Source: ANME-2 cluster archaeon
Lineage (GTDB): Archaea; Halobacteriota; Methanosarcinia; Methanosarcinales; Methanocomedenaceae
DNA: 14,208 nt
Assembly: GCA_022353185.1 (NCBI GenBank)
Contig: JAKRWB010000716.1
Location: 1-14,208 of the forward strand
Reading direction: 5' to 3'
Numbering within the stretch: position 1 is the stretch's first letter; each line of letters begins with the position of its first letter. Shown piece by piece: positions 1 to 6,965 of the stretch. Position numbers and translations under genes: made by a program. The notes below the pieces were generated by a model. The model searched no databases. It was given only the letters and a program-made list of their open reading frames with translations, and had not been told where the DNA came from.

Positions 1-682
1 AATTATAGTTCTGCACTTTCAGAATTTCATTTTGCCAATTAGAACACTTATTCAAGCAGGAATTATTTGTAGCAGTGAATGCAAAACAAGATTCCTTGAC
101 AATGCCTGTATTTTTCATATGAGCCAGTGCATCACTTTCCACTCCCCCGCTACAACTTCCACCATCTGTATTGCACGAAACTACATCCTGTTCTGATAAA
201 TCAATATTATAGCTCGGCTTGTTTAATTCTATTTTTGCTCTTGACTCCACAACTGCAACTGACGAAAAAGCCCAGCAAGCACCACATGTGCTCTGATCTT
301 TAATAGGACTAATCCAGTTATTTCCATCTTTATTTCTCCAATCAAGAGAAGACGGATAGGAAGCGGAGAGGGGCAAAGTTACGCAATTGGTCTCTATTCC
401 AGCGTTTTCTTTTTGAAAAGAAGGTTTGAGTAAACCCAACCTCGCCCTTCTTTCTTCTTTGGATAACTTAGACATAGACGTTTCCCCTGCCACCCAACTT
501 AGATTTTTTTCATTTATTTTTTGATTAAGAAAGTCAATTCTTTCTTGGATACTCATTTCTTCTAAAGAAACTAGATTATCGGCTTGTTTTATTTTATTTT
601 CTTCTAACCCACAAACTCCACTTATCAAGGTAATAAAAAGTAAAAAACTTAATACAAATGCGTAATATTTTTTGTTACTCAT
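1..682 (-). CDS. Papain-family (C1A) cysteine peptidase, secreted; partial, C-terminus beyond the window
   Basis: I translated this gene by hand from an ATG at 682 to the window edge: 227 codons without a stop. Residues 5-23 form a hydrophobic signal peptide. Residues 40-83 are charged and helical and carry a WVAG...LSKEERRARLG stretch like a C1 propeptide. The mature enzyme starts near the SLDWRN motif (111-116). The sequence KDQSTCGACWAFSS holds the oxyanion Gln130 and catalytic Cys136, followed by LSEQDVVSC and CSGG, as in papain. The catalytic His and Asn would lie to the left of the window. It is probably exported and cleaves protein outside the cell or at the cell surface. It overlaps the upstream lipoprotein gene by 8 bases (ATGAGTAA), so the two are likely co-translated. 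Family assignment is firm; the substrate is unknown. Confidence 0.93.
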   Translation of the reverse strand, partial: MSNKKYYAFVLSFLLFITLISGVCGLEENKIKQADNLVSLEEMSIQERIDFLNQKINEKNLSWVAGETSMSKLSKEERRARLGLLKPSFQKENAGIETNCVTLPLSASYPSSLDWRNKDGNNWISPIKDQSTCGACWAFSSVAVVESRAKIELNKPSYNIDLSEQDVVSCNTDGGSCSGGVESDALAHMKNTGIVKESCFAFTATNNSCLNKCSNWQNEILKVQNYN

Positions 683-1004
683 GCTTACATTCACCTCTAA
701 AATATGCCCATTCTTCACATTCACTTCCGTCAGGGAAAATGCAATACCCTGTTTGTGAACCATCAGGATTTGTTCGAATGGTAAAATTATATCCTTGTTC
801 AATACAATACTTAGAAGCGGGATTAGGTAATTGTGATGTAGAGTTTACAGTAGGCTCCAAAGGCATTACCGTTTGGTTTGGCATAAGAGGTGTTTCGTCT
901 TTTGCCACCTCATTGCACCCACTAACCAACACCGCCAGCACACTGACTGTGACAATCAATAATATTCCGGGAGCACGTCCCTCGAAAATGTTATTCATTC
1001 CCAT
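675..1004 (-). CDS. DUF333-domain lipoprotein, upstream partner of the C1A peptidase
   Basis: A 109-residue protein. Residues 12-29 are hydrophobic and end in a lipobox, VSGC, with Cys30 as the predicted lipidated residue. A Pro/Thr/Asn-rich linker (36-60) follows. A compact domain at 61-106 begins NPASKYC, contains DGSQTGYC, and ends with PDGSECEEWAYFRGEC. That is the pattern of DUF333 (often labelled putative hemolysin, without solid evidence). Its four cysteines (67, 88, 96, 106) could form two disulfides outside the membrane. Two starts are possible: ATG at 1004 or ATG at 998. A GGGGG run at 1008-1012 lies 3 or 9 bases upstream, so 998 may be the true one. The overlap with the peptidase gene suggests a joint role, for example as anchor, inhibitor or activity modulator; this is inference. 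Confidence 0.85.
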   Translation of the reverse strand: MGMNNIFEGRAPGILLIVTVSVLAVLVSGCNEVAKDETPLMPNQTVMPLEPTVNSTSQLPNPASKYCIEQGYNFTIRTNPDGSQTGYCIFPDGSECEEWAYFRGECKHE

Positions 1005-1023
1005 TTTCCCCCATTCTATGTAA

Positions 1024-1408
1024 CGGTAACTCCCATTACTGCTTTTTTAATAAATATATCACTGAAGTTAATAGTTTTTATAAGAGTTGAACTATAAATA
1101 ACTTGTGAAATGCCCTTGTTAAATAAGGAGGGTTGGGCAAAAGTTACCACATACTATGAAGAGATTGTCGTTTTAATCCGTAATTTTCACACAGTCAAGC
1201 TTAATTCACTACATGTTTCCGTCTTTACAAAAACATTTTGGGACCAGTTTTTACCTGGGTTCAGTAGCCATTTCCAACTAATTCGTAACATTTTTTAATA
1301 AAAACATGGCTAAATATTCCGAAAATAATTATATGCATTGGAAAGTATAGAACTCTCTCCTAATCCAGGGGCTACGGATCACTGCTTAAGACAGGATAAC
1401 AATTCCGA
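1024..1408. other. AT-rich intergenic stretch without a supported gene
   Basis: This 385-base gap separates the lipoprotein operon from SRP19. A plus-strand reading frame at 1110-1298 (62 codons) has no recognisable motif, domain or ribosome site, and I do not call it a gene. On the minus strand, downstream of SRP19, there is a TTTTTATT tract (about 1297-1305) that could serve as an archaeal poly-U termination site. No tRNA fold or transposon end was seen. Confidence 0.5.
1048..1059 (-). promoter_or_regulatory. Candidate TATA box for the lipoprotein/peptidase operon
   Basis: On the minus strand, ATATATTTATTA is centred about 25 bases before a likely transcript start near 1028, giving a leader of roughly 24 bases with a GGGGG ribosome site. 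The surrounding sequence is AT-rich, so other placements (for example TTATAA near 1080) are possible. Confidence 0.35.
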
Positions 1409-1717
1409 TCACCCGCGCATCTCCCCGATCTTCCGCGCAATATCCCTCGCAATCCCCGACTTCACACCCCTCTTATCCACCAGCACCCGCCCGCTGACCT
1501 CCCACCAGGATTTTGGATATGCCTTATCATTCTCCACCACCGGATTAAGACCCAATTCCTTTGCGGCCCTGTCAATCTCCTTCAACTCGGGTGATGTCAC
1601 TGAGCGCTTCCTTGAAATGATACGCCCCCCACTTCTGCTGTTCCCTTTATCGATATAGGCAGGCCATATCACATACTTATCCTTGTCGCGGAGCATAACT
1701 CCAGTTATATCATTCAT
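1409..1717 (-). CDS. srp19: Signal recognition particle 19 kDa protein (SRP19)
   Basis: SRP19 binds the S domain of 7S RNA and prepares it for SRP54, which targets membrane and secreted proteins to the translocon. The family signature is clear: KYVIWPAYIDKGNSRSGGR near the start, ELGLNPVVENDKAYPKSWWE in the middle, then GRVLVDKR and a basic C-terminal tail. At 102 residues from ATG 1717, or 95 from an internal ATG at 1696, it fits the small archaeal form. The internal start gives MLRDKDKYVIW, closer to the usual N-terminus, and has GGAG two bases upstream, which is rather close; the true start is open. It lies 43 bases behind the aconitase-family gene on the same strand and is probably co-transcribed with it. 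The functional link between the two is not obvious. Confidence 0.95.
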   Translation of the reverse strand: MNDITGVMLRDKDKYVIWPAYIDKGNSRSGGRIISRKRSVTSPELKEIDRAAKELGLNPVVENDKAYPKSWWEVSGRVLVDKRGVKSGIARDIARKIGEMRG

Positions 1718-1760
1718 AGAACATGAACGTTTTTACACCAGAAAGGCAGAACTGATTATC

Positions 1761-3002
1761 TCATACCAGCCTGGGGTCAGCAATCTCACCCTTCAACGCC
1801 GATGCAGCCGCAGTTTCCGGAGACGACAGGTATAAAAGTCCACCCCTCCCCATCCTGCCCTTGAAGTTGCGGTTAGATGTGGATACACACACCTCGCCCT
1901 CGGCCAGCACACCCAGGTGGGCGCCCAGGCACGGCCCACAGCCCGGCGGCCCCAGGGTTGCCCCTGCTTCGATGAGGGAATATATATATCCCTTTTCTAT
2001 AGCCTCAAGCAGGACAGTTCGTGAAGCCGGTATCACAATGGTGCGTACCGCTACACTGCGCCCCTTCAAGATACGGGCCGCAGCTTCCAGGTCTTCCAGC
2101 CTGCCGTTGGTGCAGGAACCAATGAACACCTGGTCAATAGCCGTCCCCGCCACTTCATCCACATCACATACATTATCCACGCTGTGGGGGCAGGCCACCT
2201 GTGGGGGCAGGTCATCCACATCAATGTGTATATCCTCGCAATATTGGGCATCTTCATCAGCATAAACAGAAGTATAAGCATCCACAGCCCGCCCCTTCAG
2301 GAACTCATCGGTCTTCTCATCAGGCGGTACAATCCCTGCCTTTCCACCCATCTCAATTGCCATGTTGCACAGGGTCATCCTGCCCGCAATGCTCAGCTCC
2401 TCAATAGCCGAACCGTAATATTCCATAGCCTTATAGGTCGCACCGTCCGCACCGATATGCTTTATCACATTAAGCGTCAAGTCCTTTGCAGACACCCGCT
2501 CTCCAAGCTTCCCTTCAACCATGACCCGCATGGTCTGAGGCACCCGGAACCACAATTTGCCTGATGCAAATATCTCGGCCATATCAGTAGCACCCACACC
2601 GGTACCAAACGCACCAAAGGCACCGTAAGTGCATGAATGTGAATCGGCACCCACTATCAACCTGCCAGGAAGGGCGAAACCCTGCTCTGGCAGCACCTGA
2701 TGGCATATCCCCTCACCCACATCATACATGTTCGAAATGCCTTGCTGACGCACCCACTGCCGGATGTCGTACTGCAGATTGGCAGCCACATCAGTACTTG
2801 CAGGCACAATATGGTCAAAGGGAATCACTATCCGTGCCGGGTCCCAGACTTTTAGTACCTCCATCTCCCGAAACGCTTTCACTGCCAGTACACTGGTGCC
2901 ATCATGAGCCATGGCACAGTCCACATCTCCAATAACAAAATCGCCTGCGTGAGCATCTGAATTCGATGCCCTGCTGAATATCTTTTCGCTGATTGTAGCC
3001 AA
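1761..3002 (-). CDS. hacA: Aconitase-family large subunit: homoaconitase / 3-isopropylmalate dehydratase
   Basis: Large subunit of a two-subunit [4Fe-4S] hydro-lyase that isomerises a hydroxy-tricarboxylate by dehydration and rehydration. It has 413 residues, the usual length for the archaeal LeuC/HacA type. The cluster ligands are Cys297 (FIGSCTNGR), Cys355 and Cys358 (GPPGCGPCLG). Other landmarks are PFDH (61-64), GADSHSC (118-124) and SNRNFKGRMG (377-386). It starts at TTG 3002, with AAGGAG at 3011-3016, eight bases upstream; no ATG fits. Sequence alone cannot separate homoaconitase (AksD/HacA) from isopropylmalate isomerase, because the specificity loop sits in the small subunit, which is not in the window. 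The divergent homocitrate synthase next door favours the coenzyme B role. A TATA box lies at 3046-3054. Confidence 0.93.
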   Translation of the reverse strand: MATISEKIFSRASNSDAHAGDFVIGDVDCAMAHDGTSVLAVKAFREMEVLKVWDPARIVIPFDHIVPASTDVAANLQYDIRQWVRQQGISNMYDVGEGICHQVLPEQGFALPGRLIVGADSHSCTYGAFGAFGTGVGATDMAEIFASGKLWFRVPQTMRVMVEGKLGERVSAKDLTLNVIKHIGADGATYKAMEYYGSAIEELSIAGRMTLCNMAIEMGGKAGIVPPDEKTDEFLKGRAVDAYTSVYADEDAQYCEDIHIDVDDLPPQVACPHSVDNVCDVDEVAGTAIDQVFIGSCTNGRLEDLEAAARILKGRSVAVRTIVIPASRTVLLEAIEKGYIYSLIEAGATLGPPGCGPCLGAHLGVLAEGEVCVSTSNRNFKGRMGRGGLLYLSSPETAAASALKGEIADPRLV

Positions 3003-3045
3003 AATCGTTACTCCTTGTTACTTGTGGTTATCTTTTCAATCAAAC

Positions 3046-3054
3046 AATTATATA
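3046..3054 (-). promoter_or_regulatory. TATA box for the hacA-srp19 transcript
   Basis: Minus-strand TATATAATT is preceded by CC and centred near 3050. A start about 25 bases downstream (near 3024) would leave a leader of about 22 bases that includes the AAGGAG ribosome site at 3011-3016. The spacing is good for an archaeal promoter. Confidence 0.55.
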
Positions 3055-3111
3055 GGTAACTGCAAGCATGAAAATACCATTCCCTGCAATACTTTAAGGA
3101 CATAGAAATAT

Positions 3112-3120
3112 CTATAATAA
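3112..3120 (+). promoter_or_regulatory. Candidate TATA box for homocitrate synthase
   Basis: CTATAATAA predicts a transcript start near 3141 and a leader of about 50 bases. The start would fall inside the palindrome at 3125-3147. An alternative AT-rich element lies closer to the gene (around 3143-3155). Confidence 0.35.
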
Positions 3121-3124
3121 TTCT

Positions 3125-3147
3125 TAACGGTTTGGTCGAAACCCTTA
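3125..3147. promoter_or_regulatory. Imperfect palindrome in the hacA/aksA divergent promoter; candidate operator
   Basis: The left arm TAACGGTTT and right arm AAACCCTTA flank a GGTCG centre. Nine of eleven arm positions pair. The site sits just downstream of the aksA TATA candidate, where a bound repressor would block transcript initiation. The regulator is unknown and no second copy was noticed in the window. Confidence 0.35.
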
Positions 3148-3192
3148 CTAATAATGTAGATAACTAATGACCTTTACTATTCAGGTGATAAC

Positions 3193-4356
3193 ATGCAATA
3201 TTCCAGGAACAAACTGGTCGAACTATTAGGACAAAAACCCGGCGACATTGAGATATGCGATGTCACTCTACGGGACGGTGAACAAACTCCGGGGACAGCC
3301 TTCACAAAAGACGAGAAAAAGCGTATGGCTCAGGAACTTGACAGCATAGGCATCGAAGTGATAGAAGCCGGCTTCCCGGTGGTATCCCAGACCGAACGGG
3401 ATACGGTCAGGGAGATTGCGAACATGGGCCTTGATGCAAAGATATGCTGCCTGTCCCGCTCTGTGATACCTGACATTGATGTTGCAATCGGCTGTGAAGT
3501 GGACATCGTCAGCATATTCATAGCTACATCTGAATTGCACCTGAAATATAAATATCATAAAACATGTGCTGAAGCCACACTTTGTGCTATGGATGCCCTG
3601 GAATATGCCAAGGACCACGGACTTACAGTGCGATTCGCTGCCGAGGATGCCACCCGCACAGATATCAACGTCTTGAAAGGCGTATTCAGGATGGCAGAAG
3701 AGCGCGGGGCCGACTATGTGAGCATTGCAGACACAGTTGGAATACTGAATCCTGCCACAGCATATTATCTCGTTAGTGAAATCAAGAAGGATATTAAGAC
3801 CGATATATGTATCCACTGCCATAATGACCTGGGCATGGCGACCGCGAATACCCTGGCCGCAGCAGAAGCCGGAGCCAAGCAACTCCATACTACTGTTAAC
3901 GGTATCGGAGAGAGGGCAGGTAATGCCGCGCTGGAAGAGGTGCTGATATCACTGATGGTACAGTACGGCATCGACAGATATAATACCCAAAACCTGACCC
4001 GACTTTCAAAGATGGTCGTGGAATACTCAGGAGTGAAACTGGCAAAGAACAAACCTGTTGTCGGCGATTTTGCCTTTTCCCATGAAAGCGGCATCCATGT
4101 GGCTGCCATTATGGAAGAACCCAGCACCTATGAACTATTCTCACCTGATATTGTAGGCGGTAAACGCAGCCTGATAATAGGTAAACATACCGGCACCAAG
4201 GCACTGAAAGGTATCGTGCTGAGCATGGGATACAACCTGAACCATGACCAGTTATGCGAACTGCTTGCAAAGGTGAAAGACTGCACCCATGCCAAAAAAG
4301 GCATACCCTGCAAACGCCTGGATGAGTTTATAAAGGAAATCATAATGCCGGATTAA
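3193..4356 (+). CDS. aksA: Homocitrate synthase (AksA type), 2-oxoacid chain elongation for coenzyme B
   Basis: Condenses acetyl-CoA with 2-oxoglutarate to give homocitrate; AksA in methanogens repeats this with longer homologues toward 2-oxosuberate. It has 387 residues. The HMGL-like barrel starts with DVTLRDGEQTPG (23-34, catalytic/metal Arg26 and Asp27). The metal-binding HCHNDLG has His208 and His210, and NGIGERAGN (236-244) supplies the Asn ligand. SHESGIHV (296-303) and a short C-terminal domain follow, with no long LeuA-type regulatory domain. The start is ATG 3193 with AGGTGA four bases upstream. The close relatives NifV, citramalate synthase and isopropylmalate synthase are the alternatives; the SHESGIHV and YELFSPDIVGG region and the neighbouring homoaconitase-type gene favour AksA. 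It ends 26 bases from the convergent IorA-like gene. Confidence 0.88.
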   Translation: MQYSRNKLVELLGQKPGDIEICDVTLRDGEQTPGTAFTKDEKKRMAQELDSIGIEVIEAGFPVVSQTERDTVREIANMGLDAKICCLSRSVIPDIDVAIGCEVDIVSIFIATSELHLKYKYHKTCAEATLCAMDALEYAKDHGLTVRFAAEDATRTDINVLKGVFRMAEERGADYVSIADTVGILNPATAYYLVSEIKKDIKTDICIHCHNDLGMATANTLAAAEAGAKQLHTTVNGIGERAGNAALEEVLISLMVQYGIDRYNTQNLTRLSKMVVEYSGVKLAKNKPVVGDFAFSHESGIHVAAIMEEPSTYELFSPDIVGGKRSLIIGKHTGTKALKGIVLSMGYNLNHDQLCELLAKVKDCTHAKKGIPCKRLDEFIKEIIMPD

Positions 4357-4382
4357 TTATGTGGCACCAGAGTCATACACTA

Positions 4383-5873
4383 TCAATACATTGTACACTT
4401 GCCACGTACCAGAAGCACTGATACCCCGCTCTTTTCAAGTTCAGTATTAAGTATCGCCGTCAGTGCAGTTTCAGTAACATTGTCCACATTCAGCAGTATG
4501 GTATCGGGTACCAGTGTCCGCACCACGTCTGTCATGTCAGGTACGTCCTGCCCACCTGTGAGGGCAGCAATATTATTCTGGAGCACCACCACCAGTACAT
4601 CCCTGTGATGATGAACGGCTTCGATAAGTCCCTGCAATCCGGTATGCACCAGCCCGTAATCCCCTATAAGGGCTATACCTTTGTTGTCAAATCCTGTGGC
4701 AGTGGCAATGGATGACCCTAGTGAATATGCCATGTCCACCACCTCCATGGGCGGCGAAGCGGTCCTGACCGAGCAGCCCAAATCCCCGGCCACCGGCACA
4801 TCCATTGTCCTTAGCACTTTGTATAACATATGATAAGGGCAGTCATCACATATACTTCTGGAAAAACCGCGGCCTGCGATAGTCTCAGGAGTAAACGATG
4901 GAGTGATACTATCCCAGTCAATATGCTCCAGTGCCTGGATGATGTCTGCTGCTTCCACCTTTCCATGTCCAATGTGTCCTGTAGCTTTCCCCAGCACACC
5001 CTTGCAGGATAATTGATGTTCGATGAAACTTTCGGTCTCTTCCACCACCAATGTCCTTTCATGTCGTTTTATAAAACAGTTGATAACCTTTACCGGTAGT
5101 GGGTTGACACAAGTAAGTGCCAGATGCGAGACATCTTCATACCCATCAGACAGCACCTGTTCCACCAGTGTGGAAAGATAACCCGAAGAGATAATTCCAA
5201 TTTCCCTGCCGCGTTCATGAAGGACATTCAACCCTGACTCTTCAGATAGATGCCGCATTCTGGGATAGGATGAAGCATGAAAACGCTGGTGTTTTCCTTT
5301 CATAGTATATGACCAGATATCCCGGTCAAATTTCTGGAATTCCACCTGCATCAGTTGTGTCCTTTCTACCACTCCCGTTTCAATGTTCAATCTGTCAGTG
5401 ATACGGATTATTACCGGGGAGCGTACTTCTTCTGATAACCTGAAAGCCTGGCACATGCTGTTGTAAGCATCTGCCGGGTCGGATGGGTCAAAGACCGGAA
5501 CTTCAGCCATCAGACCGTAGTACCGTGAATCCTGTTCGTTCTGGCTCTGCTTGGTTCCGGGGTCATCACCCGCAACAATTACCAGCCCGGCTCCAATGGT
5601 GTGGGTGACTGAAGTGATCAGTGGGTCAGCCAGTACGTTCATACCCACATGTTTTACAATAACCACTGCCCTGCGCCCTACTGCTGACGCACCAAGGGCC
5701 GCCTCCAGTGCAACCTTTTCATTTATTGACCAGCGCGCTTCAACACTGGAATCCATCAGCAGTTCCATTATCCCTGAAATCGGGAATCCGGGGACACCGG
5801 TGGCAAGGCTAACCCCCGAGTCAAGGGCACCGAACACAAGCGCGTCGGCCCCTGTACATAAGTTTGACATCAT
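4383..5873 (-). CDS. IorA-like thiamine-diphosphate 2-oxoacid enzyme lacking the ferredoxin domain
   Basis: Related to the alpha subunit of indolepyruvate:ferredoxin oxidoreductase (IorA). Residues 5-165 form the PYR-type domain, with INEKVALEAALGAS (50-63, activating Glu52/Glu57) and VKHVGMNVLADP (73-84). A transketolase-C-like middle domain covers about 220-315. The CDDCPYH pair (Cys342, Cys345) and the TPP-binding half follow, with GDLGCSVR (363-370), GDYGLVHTG (404-412) and QNNIAALTGGQ (432-442). IorA is usually near 600 residues and ends in a 2x[4Fe-4S] ferredoxin domain; this one stops at 496, right after the TPP domain. Only 26 bases separate it from aksA, so no lost domain lies downstream. 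No IorB gene is in the window. A non-oxidative 2-oxoacid decarboxylase is plausible, but substrate and chemistry are unproven. The ATGATG start at 5873 has no ribosome site and appears leaderless. Confidence 0.85.
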   Translation of the reverse strand: MMSNLCTGADALVFGALDSGVSLATGVPGFPISGIMELLMDSSVEARWSINEKVALEAALGASAVGRRAVVIVKHVGMNVLADPLITSVTHTIGAGLVIVAGDDPGTKQSQNEQDSRYYGLMAEVPVFDPSDPADAYNSMCQAFRLSEEVRSPVIIRITDRLNIETGVVERTQLMQVEFQKFDRDIWSYTMKGKHQRFHASSYPRMRHLSEESGLNVLHERGREIGIISSGYLSTLVEQVLSDGYEDVSHLALTCVNPLPVKVINCFIKRHERTLVVEETESFIEHQLSCKGVLGKATGHIGHGKVEAADIIQALEHIDWDSITPSFTPETIAGRGFSRSICDDCPYHMLYKVLRTMDVPVAGDLGCSVRTASPPMEVVDMAYSLGSSIATATGFDNKGIALIGDYGLVHTGLQGLIEAVHHHRDVLVVVLQNNIAALTGGQDVPDMTDVVRTLVPDTILLNVDNVTETALTAILNTELEKSGVSVLLVRGKCTMY

Positions 5874-5891
5874 GCGTTTATTTATTACTTG

Positions 5892-5901
5892 TAATATTTA
5901 A
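5892..5901 (-). promoter_or_regulatory. TATA box giving a leaderless transcript of the IorA-like gene
   Basis: Minus-strand TTAAATATTA is centred 23-24 bases before the ATG at 5873, so transcription should start at or next to the start codon. The bases between (CAAGTAATAAATAAACGC) contain no Shine-Dalgarno site, which agrees. Confidence 0.5.
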
Positions 5902-6182
5902 GGATAGTCAAAATGAACTAATTAATTATGTGAATGCGGGATATTTAGTCCTCCTTTGCCCTACTTTAGTAACTAATTGCAAAATATATCAAATCAATAT
6001 GATAATGATGATTAATGATTCCAATCTTAACCGCGTTTATAGTGTCCGGTAGATGCACTGGCTGTTAAAATATAAACATGCAGTTATTCATATTATAAAT
6101 TTGATTTTTTCCACAATACAACCAAAAATGTTAAGAACCTTATGAGGTGATAATATTATCAACCATTCATGGAGAAAATACA
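5902..6182. other. Intergenic stretch between the divergent IorA-like and tpi genes
   Basis: About 280 AT-rich bases between divergent promoters. It holds the tpi TATA candidate TTATAAAT (6093-6100) and the roughly 60-base tpi leader. That leader has two ribosome-site-like elements, AGGTGA (6145-6150) and GGAG (6171-6174). A plus-strand open frame at 5864-6052 shows no protein-like features. I see no RNA gene. Confidence 0.45.
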
Positions 6183-6851
6183 ATGGATAGACCTTTAATA
6201 GTACTTAATTTCAAGACATACACCGAAGGCACGGGCAGCAATGCCGTTGTCATTGCACAGGCATGCAGGGACGTGGCTGAAGACACAGGAGCAAATATCG
6301 TGGCTGCACCCCAATTACCCGATATACACCGGGTAGCATCCAATGTTGACATTCCCGTGTTCTCGCAGCACCTGGACGGTGTGGGTGCGGGCAGTTTCAC
6401 CGGTTATATCATGGCAGAAACCATAAAAGAAGCCGGCGCCACTGGCACGCTCATCAATCATTCAGAAAGAAGGATGGGACTGGCAGACATTGACGCATCC
6501 CTGTCAGCTGCACGTCGTGTGGGACTGACCACCATCGTGTGTACCAACAATATCACCACAACCAAAGCAGCAGCAGCATTAGGACCTGATTACGTGGCCG
6601 TGGAACCACCTGAACTCATCGGTTCGGGAATACCGGTATCCAAGGCAGACCCGGAAGTGGTTTCAGGCTCTGTGGAAGCGGTCCGGCAGGTAAACCCTAA
6701 CGTAAAAGTATTATGTGGTGCAGGAATTAGCAAAGGAGAGGACCTGAAGTCTGCTCTGGAACTGGGCAGTGTGGGTGTACTCCTGGCCTCGGGTGTTGTC
6801 AAGGCAAATGATCCAAAGGCTGCTCTCTATGACCTGGTAAGCGGCATCTAA
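6183..6851 (+). CDS. tpiA: Triosephosphate isomerase (archaeal short form)
   Basis: Interconverts glyceraldehyde 3-phosphate and dihydroxyacetone phosphate in glycolysis/gluconeogenesis. At 222 residues it has the compact archaeal (usually tetrameric) size. Catalytic residues are in place: Asn9 and Lys11 (LNFKTY), the electrophile His93 (INHSERRM) and the base Glu141 (VAVEPPELIGSG). The phosphate-binding CGAGISKGED (178-187) and GVLLASGVV (198-206) loops follow. I chose ATG 6183 because MDRPLIVLNFKTY matches the family N-terminus and GGAG lies eight bases upstream. A longer reading from GTG 6147 would add 12 residues with no family support. The gene faces hisG across a 114-base gap. Confidence 0.96.
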   Translation: MDRPLIVLNFKTYTEGTGSNAVVIAQACRDVAEDTGANIVAAPQLPDIHRVASNVDIPVFSQHLDGVGAGSFTGYIMAETIKEAGATGTLINHSERRMGLADIDASLSAARRVGLTTIVCTNNITTTKAAAALGPDYVAVEPPELIGSGIPVSKADPEVVSGSVEAVRQVNPNVKVLCGAGISKGEDLKSALELGSVGVLLASGVVKANDPKAALYDLVSGI

Positions 6852-6965
6852 ATGCTCGGTTCAGCCTACCGGGTATACACAAATAGGTAGATGGAAAGGG
6901 TAGATACATAGGCGGACAGTTAGATCTGTAGATTTGAACCTGATGCCGGAACCCTGTATCAAAAT

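Noticed and set aside
1110..1298. Plus-strand 62-codon frame in the AT-rich gap
   Set aside because: No ribosome site, no recognisable motif and poor protein-like composition; it probably occurs by chance.
3268..3888. Long minus-strand open frame inside aksA
   Set aside because: It is antisense to a gene with all family motifs intact, and its Cys/His-rich composition is typical of a shadow frame.
4357..4382. The missing ferredoxin domain of the IorA-like gene explained by a frameshift
   Set aside because: Only 26 bases separate the stop from the aksA end, so no ferredoxin-coding sequence lies downstream in any frame.
6147..6182. N-terminal extension of triosephosphate isomerase from GTG 6147
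   Set aside because: The start would lie inside its own ribosome site, and the added 12 residues do not match the family N-terminus.
6852..6965. TAGAT-like repeats in the tpi-hisG gap as a possible repeat array
   Set aside because: The copies (TAGATGG, TAGATAC, TAGATCT, TAGATTT) are too short and irregularly spaced to be a CRISPR or tandem array.
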